A stretch of 40,335 nt of DNA. Origin: an uncultured Christensenella sp. GTDB lineage: Bacteria; Bacillota; Clostridia; Christensenellales; Borkfalkiaceae. The notes beneath the pieces were generated by a model, which worked only from the letters and a program-made list of their open reading frames with translations, searched no databases and was not told the origin of the DNA. This document shows, one piece after another, positions 8,579 through 14,658 of the stretch. Each line of letters starts with the position of its first letter. The stretch's first letter is position 1. The position numbers were made by a program, and so were the translations under genes. The stretch is taken from positions 1-40,335 of the forward strand of contig CAJTOY010000014.1 of NCBI GenBank assembly GCA_910578195.1, read 5' to 3'.

Positions 8579-8606
8579 TTGTAATTTTTTAAAGGTATGG
8601 TATAAT
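8579..8606 (+). promoter_or_regulatory. Extended -10 promoter, apparently leaderless
   Basis: TTGTAA (8579-8584), 16-base spacer, then TATAAT (8601-8606) preceded by TGG, the extended -10 signature. The GTG start codon of the next gene is at 8613, just where transcription should begin, so the mRNA would have almost no leader. Confidence 0.6.
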
Positions 8607-8612
8607 TTTATC

Positions 8613-9914
8613 GTGAAACGTTTAGCAATACTCGCAATATCGCTTCTTACCGCAATAACGGCGTTCGGCAACGTTGCCGCCTACGCCGCGGAAAGCGACA
8701 CAATATATCCCTCCGACGAGGATTTTATAAAAGCCCTCGAATTCGGGGCTTTGAGCGATTACGCCGTCTGCGACGGAGTTTTCGCCTTTGCCGAGGAGCA
8801 AAAGGTCAGCGTGTTTAACGGCGGCAACCTCACCGAGTACGAATTCGGAGCGAAAGTAACCGCCGTCGACTGCGCAGAGGACACGTTTTATTGCGCCGTC
8901 GGGGACGGTACGGTCTACTCCCTCCCCTACGCGGAAGGGCAAAACGCGGCGGAACACGTCATGCCCGAACCCGAAACCGTACTCAATATCGACAATTATA
9001 CTTACAGATTGACCGAAGCAACGCTTATGGTTGCGGACTTCTCCGACCCGAGCGACGTTAAAGGTCACACATTCGAAGGTGAATTCAAAAATCTTAAACA
9101 ATTCAACGATAAAGTCTACGCAATCAGTGAAAATGCGGTCTGGACGTTTAACGGCGCCGAAAGCGAGAAGCTGATTTTCAAGTACGCCGACTACTCATGC
9201 ACGCAAAGCATTGCCGTCGGACAAGCCGCAACTGCATTAAAAGCTTATTCCGAGCCCGAAATCGTAACCGTCAAGACGGGCGCGTTCATGACCGAAACCG
9301 ACTTGACGTCGGTACCCGAAAAATTCTTTGCCGCGGGCGATACCGTGACGGCGAAAGAAAATACGACCGCAATACTTCTTTGCACGACGGGCAACGCCGC
9401 AATCATAGCAATCGGAATGGACTGCTACATACTTCTTAGCTCGAACGTTGAATTGACAGAAGAAAGCTGCTACTCCGCGCCCGATTACGAATACGCGAAA
9501 ATAACCGCCGCAGGCGACAGAATTTATTCCTCACCCTACGTTTCGGAGGGAACGGCGATAATGACGGGCGCCGCGGGGCTCATAGTAAAGGTCTTGCACA
9601 AGGTCGAACATACCGTGCTCGACACCGCGTTTTTCGAGGTGGAATTCACCGCCAAGGACGGAACGACGGCGAAAGGCTATATAAACGGAAAATTCCTCAT
9701 TAAAGTCGACCACGTCGCGGAGGACGACAAAAAGCCCGACACGGTAACCGACCCCGACTACACCGAAGAAAGCAATACGAAAACCATCCTCATAGTTTTC
9801 GCGGTGGTCATTTTGGTGCTTGCCGCCGTGGGATATCTTGCATTCACCGCCACAAGCGACAAGCGCAAAAACAAGAAAGAAAAAAAGACTCAGCCCGAGC
9901 CCGAAAACAAATAA
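8613..9914 (+). CDS. Secreted beta-propeller-like protein with C-terminal anchor
   Basis: 433 residues from GTG 8613. A signal peptide (LAILAISLLTAITAFGNVAA) ends at AYAAE. The exported part contains repeated beta units such as VTAVDCAEDTFYCAVGDGTV, KQFNDKVYAISENAVWTF and KITAAGDRIYSSPYVSEGT, which suggest a propeller, followed by an SH3-like segment. A transmembrane helix (ILIVFAVVILVLAAVGYLAF) and a very basic tail (KRKNKKEKK) close the protein. It would be a surface protein anchored at its C-terminus. The layout parallels that of the 225-residue protein at 7429-8106. Function unknown. Confidence 0.8.
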   Translation: MKRLAILAISLLTAITAFGNVAAYAAESDTIYPSDEDFIKALEFGALSDYAVCDGVFAFAEEQKVSVFNGGNLTEYEFGAKVTAVDCAEDTFYCAVGDGTVYSLPYAEGQNAAEHVMPEPETVLNIDNYTYRLTEATLMVADFSDPSDVKGHTFEGEFKNLKQFNDKVYAISENAVWTFNGAESEKLIFKYADYSCTQSIAVGQAATALKAYSEPEIVTVKTGAFMTETDLTSVPEKFFAAGDTVTAKENTTAILLCTTGNAAIIAIGMDCYILLSSNVELTEESCYSAPDYEYAKITAAGDRIYSSPYVSEGTAIMTGAAGLIVKVLHKVEHTVLDTAFFEVEFTAKDGTTAKGYINGKFLIKVDHVAEDDKKPDTVTDPDYTEESNTKTILIVFAVVILVLAAVGYLAFTATSDKRKNKKEKKTQPEPENK

Positions 9915-9918
9915 ACAC

Positions 9919-9955
9919 CGCCGCGCGAAAATATCGCGCGGCGCAAATTATTTTT
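9919..9955 (+). terminator. Rho-independent terminator
   Basis: Ten-base-pair GC-rich stem (9919-9928 with 9934-9943, loop AAATA) followed by AAATTATTTTTATT, shortly after the stop codon of the 433-residue protein gene. Confidence 0.8.
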
Positions 9956-9989
9956 ATTAGAAATTTATCCCTTTTATATTTAAAATAAG

Positions 9990-10018
9990 TTGACAGTCAA
10001 AATATGATTTGATATAAT
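9990..10018 (+). promoter_or_regulatory. Consensus promoter of the tRNA operon
   Basis: TTGACA (9990-9995), a 17-base spacer and TATAAT (10013-10018), a perfect sigma-A consensus, 38 bases before the first tRNA. Confidence 0.9.
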
Positions 10019-10055
10019 CTTTTAGCATTGAGTTGTGCGGAAGCTCGTAAACAAT

Positions 10056-10129
10056 GCGGGTGTAGTTCAATGGTAGAACACTAGCCTTCCAAGCTGGTTG
10101 CGTGGGTCCGATTCCCATCACCCGCTCCA
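10056..10129 (+). tRNA. tRNA-Gly (TCC)
   Basis: Acceptor stem GCGGGTG pairs with CACCCGC, with CCA encoded. Anticodon loop CTTCCAA gives anticodon TCC. First tRNA in a six-gene operon. Confidence 0.95.
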
Positions 10130-10168
10130 ACGCTTTTAAGGTAAGCGCACCGCCGGGCAATGCGACAT

Positions 10169-10245
10169 GCGCCTGTAGCTCAGTAGGATAGAGCAACGGC
10201 CTTCTAAGCCGTGTGTCGGGGGTTCGAATCTCTCCAGGCGCACCA
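10169..10245 (+). tRNA. tRNA-Arg (TCT)
   Basis: Acceptor GCGCCTG pairs with CAGGCGC, then A and encoded CCA. Anticodon loop CTTCTAA gives TCT. Confidence 0.95.
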
Positions 10246-10251
10246 ACATAT

Positions 10252-10328
10252 GGCGGGCGTAGCTCAATCGGTAGAGCGCCAGATTGTGGCTCTGGAGGTA
10301 GCAAGTTCGAAACTTGTCGCCCGCCCCA
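10252..10328 (+). tRNA. tRNA-His (GTG)
   Basis: Acceptor GCGGGCG pairs with CGCCCGC. An extra 5' G at 10252 faces C73, the G-1 identity element of tRNA-His. Anticodon loop TTGTGGC gives GTG. CCA is encoded. Confidence 0.95.
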
Positions 10329-10342
10329 TGTTTTTTTGTCGA

Positions 10343-10417
10343 TGGGGTGTCGCCAAGCGGTAAGGCACGGGATTTTGATTCCCGCATTCGTAGGTTCAAA
10401 TCCTGCCACCCCAGCCA
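10343..10417 (+). tRNA. tRNA-Gln (TTG)
   Basis: Acceptor TGGGGTG pairs with CACCCCA, then G and encoded CCA. Anticodon stem CGGGA with loop TTTTGAT gives TTG. Confidence 0.95.
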
Positions 10418-10421
10418 TTTC

Positions 10422-10497
10422 GGTCCATTAGCTCAGTTGGCAGAGCACGTGACTTTTAATCACGGTGTCCCGGGTTCGAGTCTCGGATGGATCACCA
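10422..10497 (+). tRNA. tRNA-Lys (TTT)
   Basis: Acceptor GGTCCAT pairs with ATGGATC (one G-U), then A and encoded CCA. Loop CTTTTAA gives TTT. Starts 4 bases after tRNA-Gln. Confidence 0.95.
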
Positions 10498-10560
10498 AGC
10501 CGCGGCAAGCTTATCCGCGGCAAGACAGCAAAAAACGGCTCCGCCGTTTATATATAAGAT

Positions 10561-10636
10561 GCACCTTTAGCTCAGTTGGTAGAGCAACTGACTCTTAATC
10601 AGTGGGCCCAGGGTTCGAGTCCCTGAAGGTGCACCA
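10561..10636 (+). tRNA. tRNA-Lys (CTT)
   Basis: Acceptor GCACCTT pairs with AAGGTGC, then A and encoded CCA. Loop CTCTTAA gives CTT. Last tRNA of the operon; its 3' nonamer GGTGCACCA recurs at 12529-12537. Confidence 0.95.
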
Positions 10637-10640
10637 AAAG

Positions 10641-10695
10641 AGTATAATCCGAATTATTTACTTGTTACAAGTGAGTGGTTCGGATTTACTTTTTA
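10641..10695 (+). terminator. Terminator-like structure after the tRNA operon
   Basis: AATCCGAA (10646-10653) pairs with TTCGGATT (10679-10686), and an inner ACTTG/CAAGT stem lies between them. ACTTTTTATTT follows. The loop is longer than usual. Confidence 0.6.
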
Positions 10696-10713
10696 TTTCG
10701 GGAACGAATAAAC

Positions 10714-10750
10714 AAAATGGGAGTTGTCAAATTTAGACAACTCTCATTTT
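10714..10750 (-). terminator. Terminator of the merR-like gene
   Basis: Stem of about 15 base pairs (10714-10728 with 10736-10750, loop AAATTTA), one G-T mismatch. Read on the minus strand it overlaps the regulator's stop codon and ends in TTTTG. Confidence 0.75.
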
Positions 10751-11523
10751 AGTAGTATTTGTATTTGATAATTCCATTGTAAAATACCCGATAACACAAT
10801 TAGGTGTACCGTAAATTCTGGAATTACGCCGTATTGTGTTTTGGCGGTATCAAGTAATGCTTTCAAAATTTGCTCTCGGTTTTCTTCCGTACAGTCGGCG
10901 CATAGATATTCGCCTTTCGGCAAGACTTTTAAGCCGTTTATCTTTTTATATCTTGTGCATACCGCAAATAAGCGGGATATGCCGCCGCTTTCATAGATAC
11001 CTGCCAAATCTTCAAAAACAAAATTGCTTTTATCATTTTCGCCTATTTGGTCGTAATAATGGCGATGATAATCCCAAAGATTATTCAAAGTAGGTTGTTC
11101 CATTGTATCGGAAAGCAATATCACTCTTTGCGGAAAAGTTTTTACAAAAAAGTCGCTCGGTTGTTGTTCGCCTTGTAACTTACTTTCATAAAATTTTCTT
11201 GCACGCTGTATCTTGGCTTTTGAATATTCAAGTTCGACGATTTTACTTTCAGCGTTCATTTCGGCTTGCTTTAATAACTGAATGATTTTATCAAAGTCGC
11301 TGTACTCTAAAATTTCTTTAATCTCGGCAAGCGTTAAGTCCATACATTGCAATGCTTTTATTGTATTTAGGCGCACGATCTCTTGTACCGAATAATAACG
11401 GTACCCCGTCCATTCGTCCGTTTTGCACGGTTTAACCAAATTTATGCGGTCATAGTGCCGTAAAGTTTCGGTTGTCATATCAACCATTTTTGCCGTTTGG
11501 CTTATCGTAAAAAATTTTTCCAT
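10744..11523 (-). CDS. MerR-family regulator with C-terminal effector-binding domain
   Basis: 259 residues. Residues 1-70 are a MerR winged helix-turn-helix (FTISQTAKMVDMTTETLRHY, then GYRYYSVQEIVRL). A coiled-coil dimer helix follows (about 80-125: AEMNAESKIVELEYSKAK). The rest looks like the GyrI/AraC-type effector domain with FPQRVILLS and FAVCTRYKKINGLKVLPKGE. It is divergent from the lipoprotein gene at 11628, and an operator-like dyad in a 19-base promoter spacer lies between them, so it most likely controls that gene. Base use is much more AT-rich than in the tRNA and sugar regions, suggesting acquisition. Confidence 0.9.
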   Translation of the reverse strand: MEKFFTISQTAKMVDMTTETLRHYDRINLVKPCKTDEWTGYRYYSVQEIVRLNTIKALQCMDLTLAEIKEILEYSDFDKIIQLLKQAEMNAESKIVELEYSKAKIQRARKFYESKLQGEQQPSDFFVKTFPQRVILLSDTMEQPTLNNLWDYHRHYYDQIGENDKSNFVFEDLAGIYESGGISRLFAVCTRYKKINGLKVLPKGEYLCADCTEENREQILKALLDTAKTQYGVIPEFTVHLIVLSGILQWNYQIQILLK

Positions 11524-11540
11524 AAATCGCGTTTAACCTC

Positions 11541-11571
11541 TTGACTTTTGTGTTGCACAAAGGTTTATACT
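11541..11571 (+). promoter_or_regulatory. MerR-type promoter/operator with 19-bp spacer
   Basis: TTGACT (11541-11546) and TATACT (11566-11571) are 19 bases apart, the hallmark of MerR-activated promoters. The spacer holds an inverted repeat, CTTTTGTG-TTG-CACAAAGG (11545-11563, seven of eight pairs), where MerR dimers bind and untwist DNA. It drives the lipoprotein gene. Confidence 0.85.
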
Positions 11572-11582
11572 CATTATAACAA

Positions 11583-11600
11583 TGACAAATCGGTTTGTCA
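11583..11600. repeat. Perfect inverted repeat in the lipoprotein leader
   Basis: TGACAAA-TCGG-TTTGTCA, seven perfect pairs, about 12 bases after the expected transcription start. It could be a second operator or an mRNA hairpin. It is distinct from the MerR dyad just upstream. Confidence 0.6.
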
Positions 11601-11627
11601 AATAATCAAAAGCAAGGAGATTTTATT

Positions 11628-12290
11628 ATGAAAAAACTTTTATCTTTACTGTGCGTTATAGTGAGTTTAACGCTTTTCGCACTCACGGGCTGTTCAAACA
11701 ACGATACATTTACGGCGAAGTCTTATTCTTCGGGCGAAAGCGTAGTTGAAAGTGTATCTATGGATGTGTCCGATAGACAGATTAACATAGGCATTTCGGA
11801 CGATGAGAAAGTGCATATTGAGTATTTTGACGGAGAAAAGGAATATTTTGACATATCCTTTTCGGAAAATAATGAATTAGCCGTTAAATTGACTTTCAAT
11901 AAAGAATGGACGGACTTTATAGGAACAAAAGCGGCAGCAGAATACAGAAAAATGACCGTTAAATTACCCGCAACCGTAAAAACGCTTTCCGTAAGTACAA
12001 CTAATGAAAAAGTAAATATCGAGCCGCTTACATTAGCGGACAGCGTTATTATTTCAAATAACGGCGGCAATATCGAATTTGAAAAAATGTCTGTCGGTAA
12101 AGCGGTAAGTCTTACTACTAAAAACGGCGATATAAAAGGCTCAGTTATCGGCGGTTGGGATGATTTTGCTATTAACTGCACTATCAAAAAAGGCGAAAGC
12201 AATTTACCTGCGGAAAAGGTTGGCGGCGATAAATCGTTAAAAGTAAACTGTAACAACGGCGATATAAATATTGAGTTTATTAAAGAGTAA
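11628..12290 (+). CDS. Lipoprotein with DUF4097-like beta-helix domain
   Basis: 220 residues. ATG 11628 follows AAGGAGA by 7 bases. The N-terminus is a lipoprotein signal with lipobox LTGC. The exported part has the short beta repeats of DUF4097-like putative adhesins: LSVSTTNEKVNIEPL, SVIISNNGGNIEFEKM, VSLTTKNGDIKGSVIGG and LKVNCNNGDINIEFI. Such proteins often accompany envelope-stress or resistance regulators. Here it is the likely target of the divergent MerR regulator. The protein ends inside the repeat. Ligand unknown. Confidence 0.8.
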   Translation: MKKLLSLLCVIVSLTLFALTGCSNNDTFTAKSYSSGESVVESVSMDVSDRQINIGISDDEKVHIEYFDGEKEYFDISFSENNELAVKLTFNKEWTDFIGTKAAAEYRKMTVKLPATVKTLSVSTTNEKVNIEPLTLADSVIISNNGGNIEFEKMSVGKAVSLTTKNGDIKGSVIGGWDDFAINCTIKKGESNLPAEKVGGDKSLKVNCNNGDINIEFIKE

Positions 12291-12303
12291 TACTTTACAA
12301 AGA

Positions 12304-12340
12304 CAAAAGGCTTGCGGAAATACCGCAAGCCTTTTGTGCC
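12304..12340 (+). terminator. Strong terminator after the lipoprotein gene
   Basis: Fourteen perfect pairs (12304-12317 with 12323-12336, loop AAATA); the 3' arm ends in CTTTTG. It lies 13 bases after the stop codon. Confidence 0.85.
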
Positions 12341-12593
12341 GTTGTTTAGGTTTATGATATTCGGCGCAACCTCGTCACCGCAAACTCCGCTTTAAGCCGT
12401 TTGTTATTTCAAACGGCAATTTTGCTCCGTTGCGTTTCCTCTTCCCACAAAAATACTTCGTCTTTTTGCGACAAAGCCCGCAACCCCGTTTACAAATACG
12501 TATTTAAGGTTCAAACTCTGTCTGTCTTGGTGCACCACACACAACCTTATCCGAATTGTATCGGATAAGGTTGTGTTTTTCTTATTTGCAAAA
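12341..12593. other. Non-coding, decayed-looking stretch ending in a tRNA-3'-end-like sequence
   Basis: No convincing gene is visible here. A 67-codon minus-strand reading frame has no recognisable content. Near the right end GGTTCAAACTCT (12508-12519) and GGTGCACCA (12529-12537) resemble the T-arm and 3' end of a tRNA, but no tRNA body or paired acceptor can be drawn. A terminator follows at once. Confidence 0.55.
12539..12580. terminator. Terminator beside the tRNA-like 3' end
   Basis: Sixteen perfect pairs (12539-12554 with 12561-12576, loop ATTGTA) and then TTTTTCTT. It shares ATCCGAATT, at nearly the same distance from GGTGCACCA, with the terminator after tRNA-Lys(CTT). Confidence 0.8.
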
Positions 12594-13121
12594 TTAGTTA
12601 TCGTCAACTAAGCGATATGATTGTATTTCGAAATTCAAATTTAACAAAAGATTATATTTATCGTCTGCCGGTATATTTTCGAGGTAATACGATATTTCAA
12701 GCCAGTAGGAATGTAAATTGTAAGGACTATCGGCATATTTTTCGTTTGCCCACACAAAGACATAATTATTTTCTGCATATAAGAAATCCGATAATTCGTT
12801 GCCTGCGACAAATTCATAAGTAGGACAGCCGCCGAAATCCGTAGTTATAACTTCACCGCGCGTTCCTAAATATTCTAAATCAAGAGATTTCAGATATTCA
12901 TATACTTTTGACGCATAAGAATTAAATTTGTCTTCCGTTGTATGATAATAATACATTTTCTTGTATTTTTGTTTTGCCTTATCATAAGAAATTTTCGGTA
13001 AATCGGGAACGAGATTGTCTTGCAAAATCTCGTTCGAGAAGAACGTACCATTGTTTGAACAGGCGCACAAACCGCATAACATAACTGCTATAAGCGAAAG
13101 ACTAAGTAAAAATTTTTTCAT
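12594..13121 (-). CDS. Putative lipoprotein, unknown function
   Basis: 175 residues. ATG 13121 is preceded by GGAGGAAGTT; an upstream ATG four codons earlier would hide the ribosome site. The signal peptide ends in LCACSNN, a lipoprotein-type cysteine. The mature part is Tyr-rich (YDKAKQKYKKMYYYHTTEDK, LHSYWLEISYYLENIP) and I do not recognise a family. AT-rich composition sets it apart from the sugar operon behind it. A TTGCAA-18-TATAGT promoter is visible at 13155-13184. Confidence 0.7.
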   Translation of the reverse strand: MKKFLLSLSLIAVMLCGLCACSNNGTFFSNEILQDNLVPDLPKISYDKAKQKYKKMYYYHTTEDKFNSYASKVYEYLKSLDLEYLGTRGEVITTDFGGCPTYEFVAGNELSDFLYAENNYVFVWANEKYADSPYNLHSYWLEISYYLENIPADDKYNLLLNLNFEIQSYRLVDDN

Positions 13122-13154
13122 AACTTCCTCCATATCAAAAAGTATCGCACAACT

Positions 13155-13184
13155 ACTATACCATATTTACGACTTTTTTTGCAA
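13155..13184 (-). promoter_or_regulatory. Promoter of the lipoprotein gene at 12594-13121
   Basis: On the minus strand TTGCAA (13184-13179), an 18-base spacer and TATAGT (13160-13155), 33 bases before the start codon. Confidence 0.6.
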
Positions 13185-13235
13185 CGCTTTTAGCAAGACC
13201 TTATGTTAAGCTAAGCCCGTATTAAAAATTTATTT

Positions 13236-13274
13236 TGAAAAACGCCGACAGAGAGTCACTCTATCGGCGTTTTC
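13236..13274 (-). terminator. Terminator of the sugar operon
   Basis: An ACGCCGA/TCGGCGTTTTTC hairpin with an AGAG/CTCT extension overlaps the stop codon of the beta-phosphoglucomutase gene and ends in TTTTTC on the minus strand. Confidence 0.75.
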
Positions 13275-13897
13275 AATAAATCCGCAAAGCAGTTCAGCGG
13301 GTAATCCGTCTTTTCGTATTGGCTTGCGGGTCCTATGCCCGCGGTGGCGAAGCCTCCCGCAACACCCGCTTCGATGCCCGAAAACGCGTCCTCCACGACC
13401 AGACACTGTTCGGGCTTCAACCCGAGAAACCCGGCGGCTTTTAAAAATACTTCGGGGTCTGGCTTGGAAAACGCTATGTTGTTTCCGTCGCTCACGGCGT
13501 CGAAATACTTCGCGGTGTCCGTCTTTTTGAGTATGAGCGGCGTGTTCTTCGACGACGACCCTATTGCAAGCTTCAACCCCCTCTCTCTGAGCGCCGAGAG
13601 GGTTTTCCGCACTTCGTCCGAAATATCGGACGGCGACATTTCGGCAAGTAAATCGCGGTACAGCTCGTTCTTCTCTTCGGCAAAGCGCAGCTTCTCCTCT
13701 TCGGAATACTTCTTTTCGCTCCGTTCGAGAATTATATCGAGGCTCGCCATTCTCGAAACGCCGCGCAGTCTGTCGTTTATCTCTTCGTCGAAATAAATCC
13801 CCAGCTTGTCGGCGAGCGCCTTCCACGCCTTGTAATGATACTTATCGGTGAAGCAAATCACCCCGTCCAAATCGAAAATTATACCCTTGAATCTCAT
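13256..13897 (-). CDS. pgmB: Beta-phosphoglucomutase
   Basis: 213 residues, full length for the family. A HAD-superfamily enzyme that converts beta-glucose-1-phosphate to glucose-6-phosphate in the cytosol. The nucleophile and acid/base aspartates are D9 and D11 in IIFDLDGVI. Substrate-loop LRGVSRMASL, phosphate-binding GSSSKN, KPDPEVF and the Mg-binding VVEDAFSG are all present. The start overlaps the esterase stop (ATGA), so translation is coupled. It is the last gene of the sugar operon. Other HAD phosphatases share the fold, but the motif set favours pgmB. Its substrate normally comes from a phosphorylase, yet no known inverting disaccharide phosphorylase is in the window. Confidence 0.85.
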   Translation of the reverse strand: MRFKGIIFDLDGVICFTDKYHYKAWKALADKLGIYFDEEINDRLRGVSRMASLDIILERSEKKYSEEEKLRFAEEKNELYRDLLAEMSPSDISDEVRKTLSALRERGLKLAIGSSSKNTPLILKKTDTAKYFDAVSDGNNIAFSKPDPEVFLKAAGFLGLKPEQCLVVEDAFSGIEAGVAGGFATAGIGPASQYEKTDYPLNCFADLLKTPIE

Positions 13898-14649
13898 ACC
13901 TTTCTGCGCTTATCCTTATAAAAATCCGTTCGGGGCAGCCACTTTATAAACTCCTCGATTTCGCCGTCCCAGAAACGCCACTCGTGACCGTAGCCCGCCG
14001 CTTCCTTCCAGCTGAATTCAATATTTTTCTCTTCGAGGTAATTTTTCAGCTTATAGCTGCAATCCTTTATAAAATCCTCGCTTCCGCACGACAGATAAAT
14101 GTCGCCCGAAATTCCGCCCTTTTTCTCTAACAGCTTATATATGTTGTAATCCTTTCCCGCCTCGGTTTCTGCGAATTCGAACTTACCGACGGCGCCCGAA
14201 AAACAGCCTACCGCCCGAAATCTTTCGGGGCGCTTCAAAAAGTGCAGAAGCGCGCCGTAGCCGCCCATCGACAGCCCCGCGATGTAAGTATCCTCCGCCC
14301 TCTTCGAAACGGGGAAATACCCGCCGACCATGAGCGGAAGCTCCTCCTCCAAAAATCCGGAAAACTTCTCTCCGCCCGCGTCCGCGTAAAACTTATTTTC
14401 TCCGCTCACCGAAACGATTGCGATATTGTACTCCTCCGCGTAAAGCTGCGCCCGCGTATAGTCGAAAACCGAGTTGCAGTCGTTTCCTATGCCGCCCAGA
14501 AGATACAGCACGGGATAGTCCGCCTTAGGCATAAATTCCGCCTTGCCCGCGTACCCCAAAACTTCGGGATATACGGGTGACGGCACGGCGATACAAATAT
14601 CGACCGCCCTGCCGAGCGCCCCGGAAATATAGTTGCATTTTATTTTCAT
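13894..14649 (-). CDS. Putative esterase, CE1 / esterase D type
   Basis: 251 residues, alpha/beta hydrolase fold. The nucleophile S127 is in GLSMGG, the acid is probably D192 in CGSEDF, and the base is H222 in GYGHEWRFW, where the family's H-W signature is seen. There is no signal peptide, so it acts inside the cell. Related CE1 enzymes remove acetyl or feruloyl groups from imported plant oligosaccharides, which fits a place between GH3 and beta-phosphoglucomutase genes. The formylglutathione hydrolase branch is an alternative, but the sugar context makes it less likely. Confidence 0.8.
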   Translation of the reverse strand: MKIKCNYISGALGRAVDICIAVPSPVYPEVLGYAGKAEFMPKADYPVLYLLGGIGNDCNSVFDYTRAQLYAEEYNIAIVSVSGENKFYADAGGEKFSGFLEEELPLMVGGYFPVSKRAEDTYIAGLSMGGYGALLHFLKRPERFRAVGCFSGAVGKFEFAETEAGKDYNIYKLLEKKGGISGDIYLSCGSEDFIKDCSYKLKNYLEEKNIEFSWKEAAGYGHEWRFWDGEIEEFIKWLPRTDFYKDKRRKV

Positions 14650-14658
14650 ATCAATTCC

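Noticed and set aside
12500..12537. tRNA gene
   Set aside because: Only a T-arm-like string and GGTGCACCA are present; no acceptor pairing, D-arm or anticodon arm can be drawn, so I list it only as a possible displaced 3' end.
12404..12607. 67-codon minus-strand reading frame
   Set aside because: No ribosome site, no recognisable protein features, and it covers a terminator; the stretch looks non-coding.
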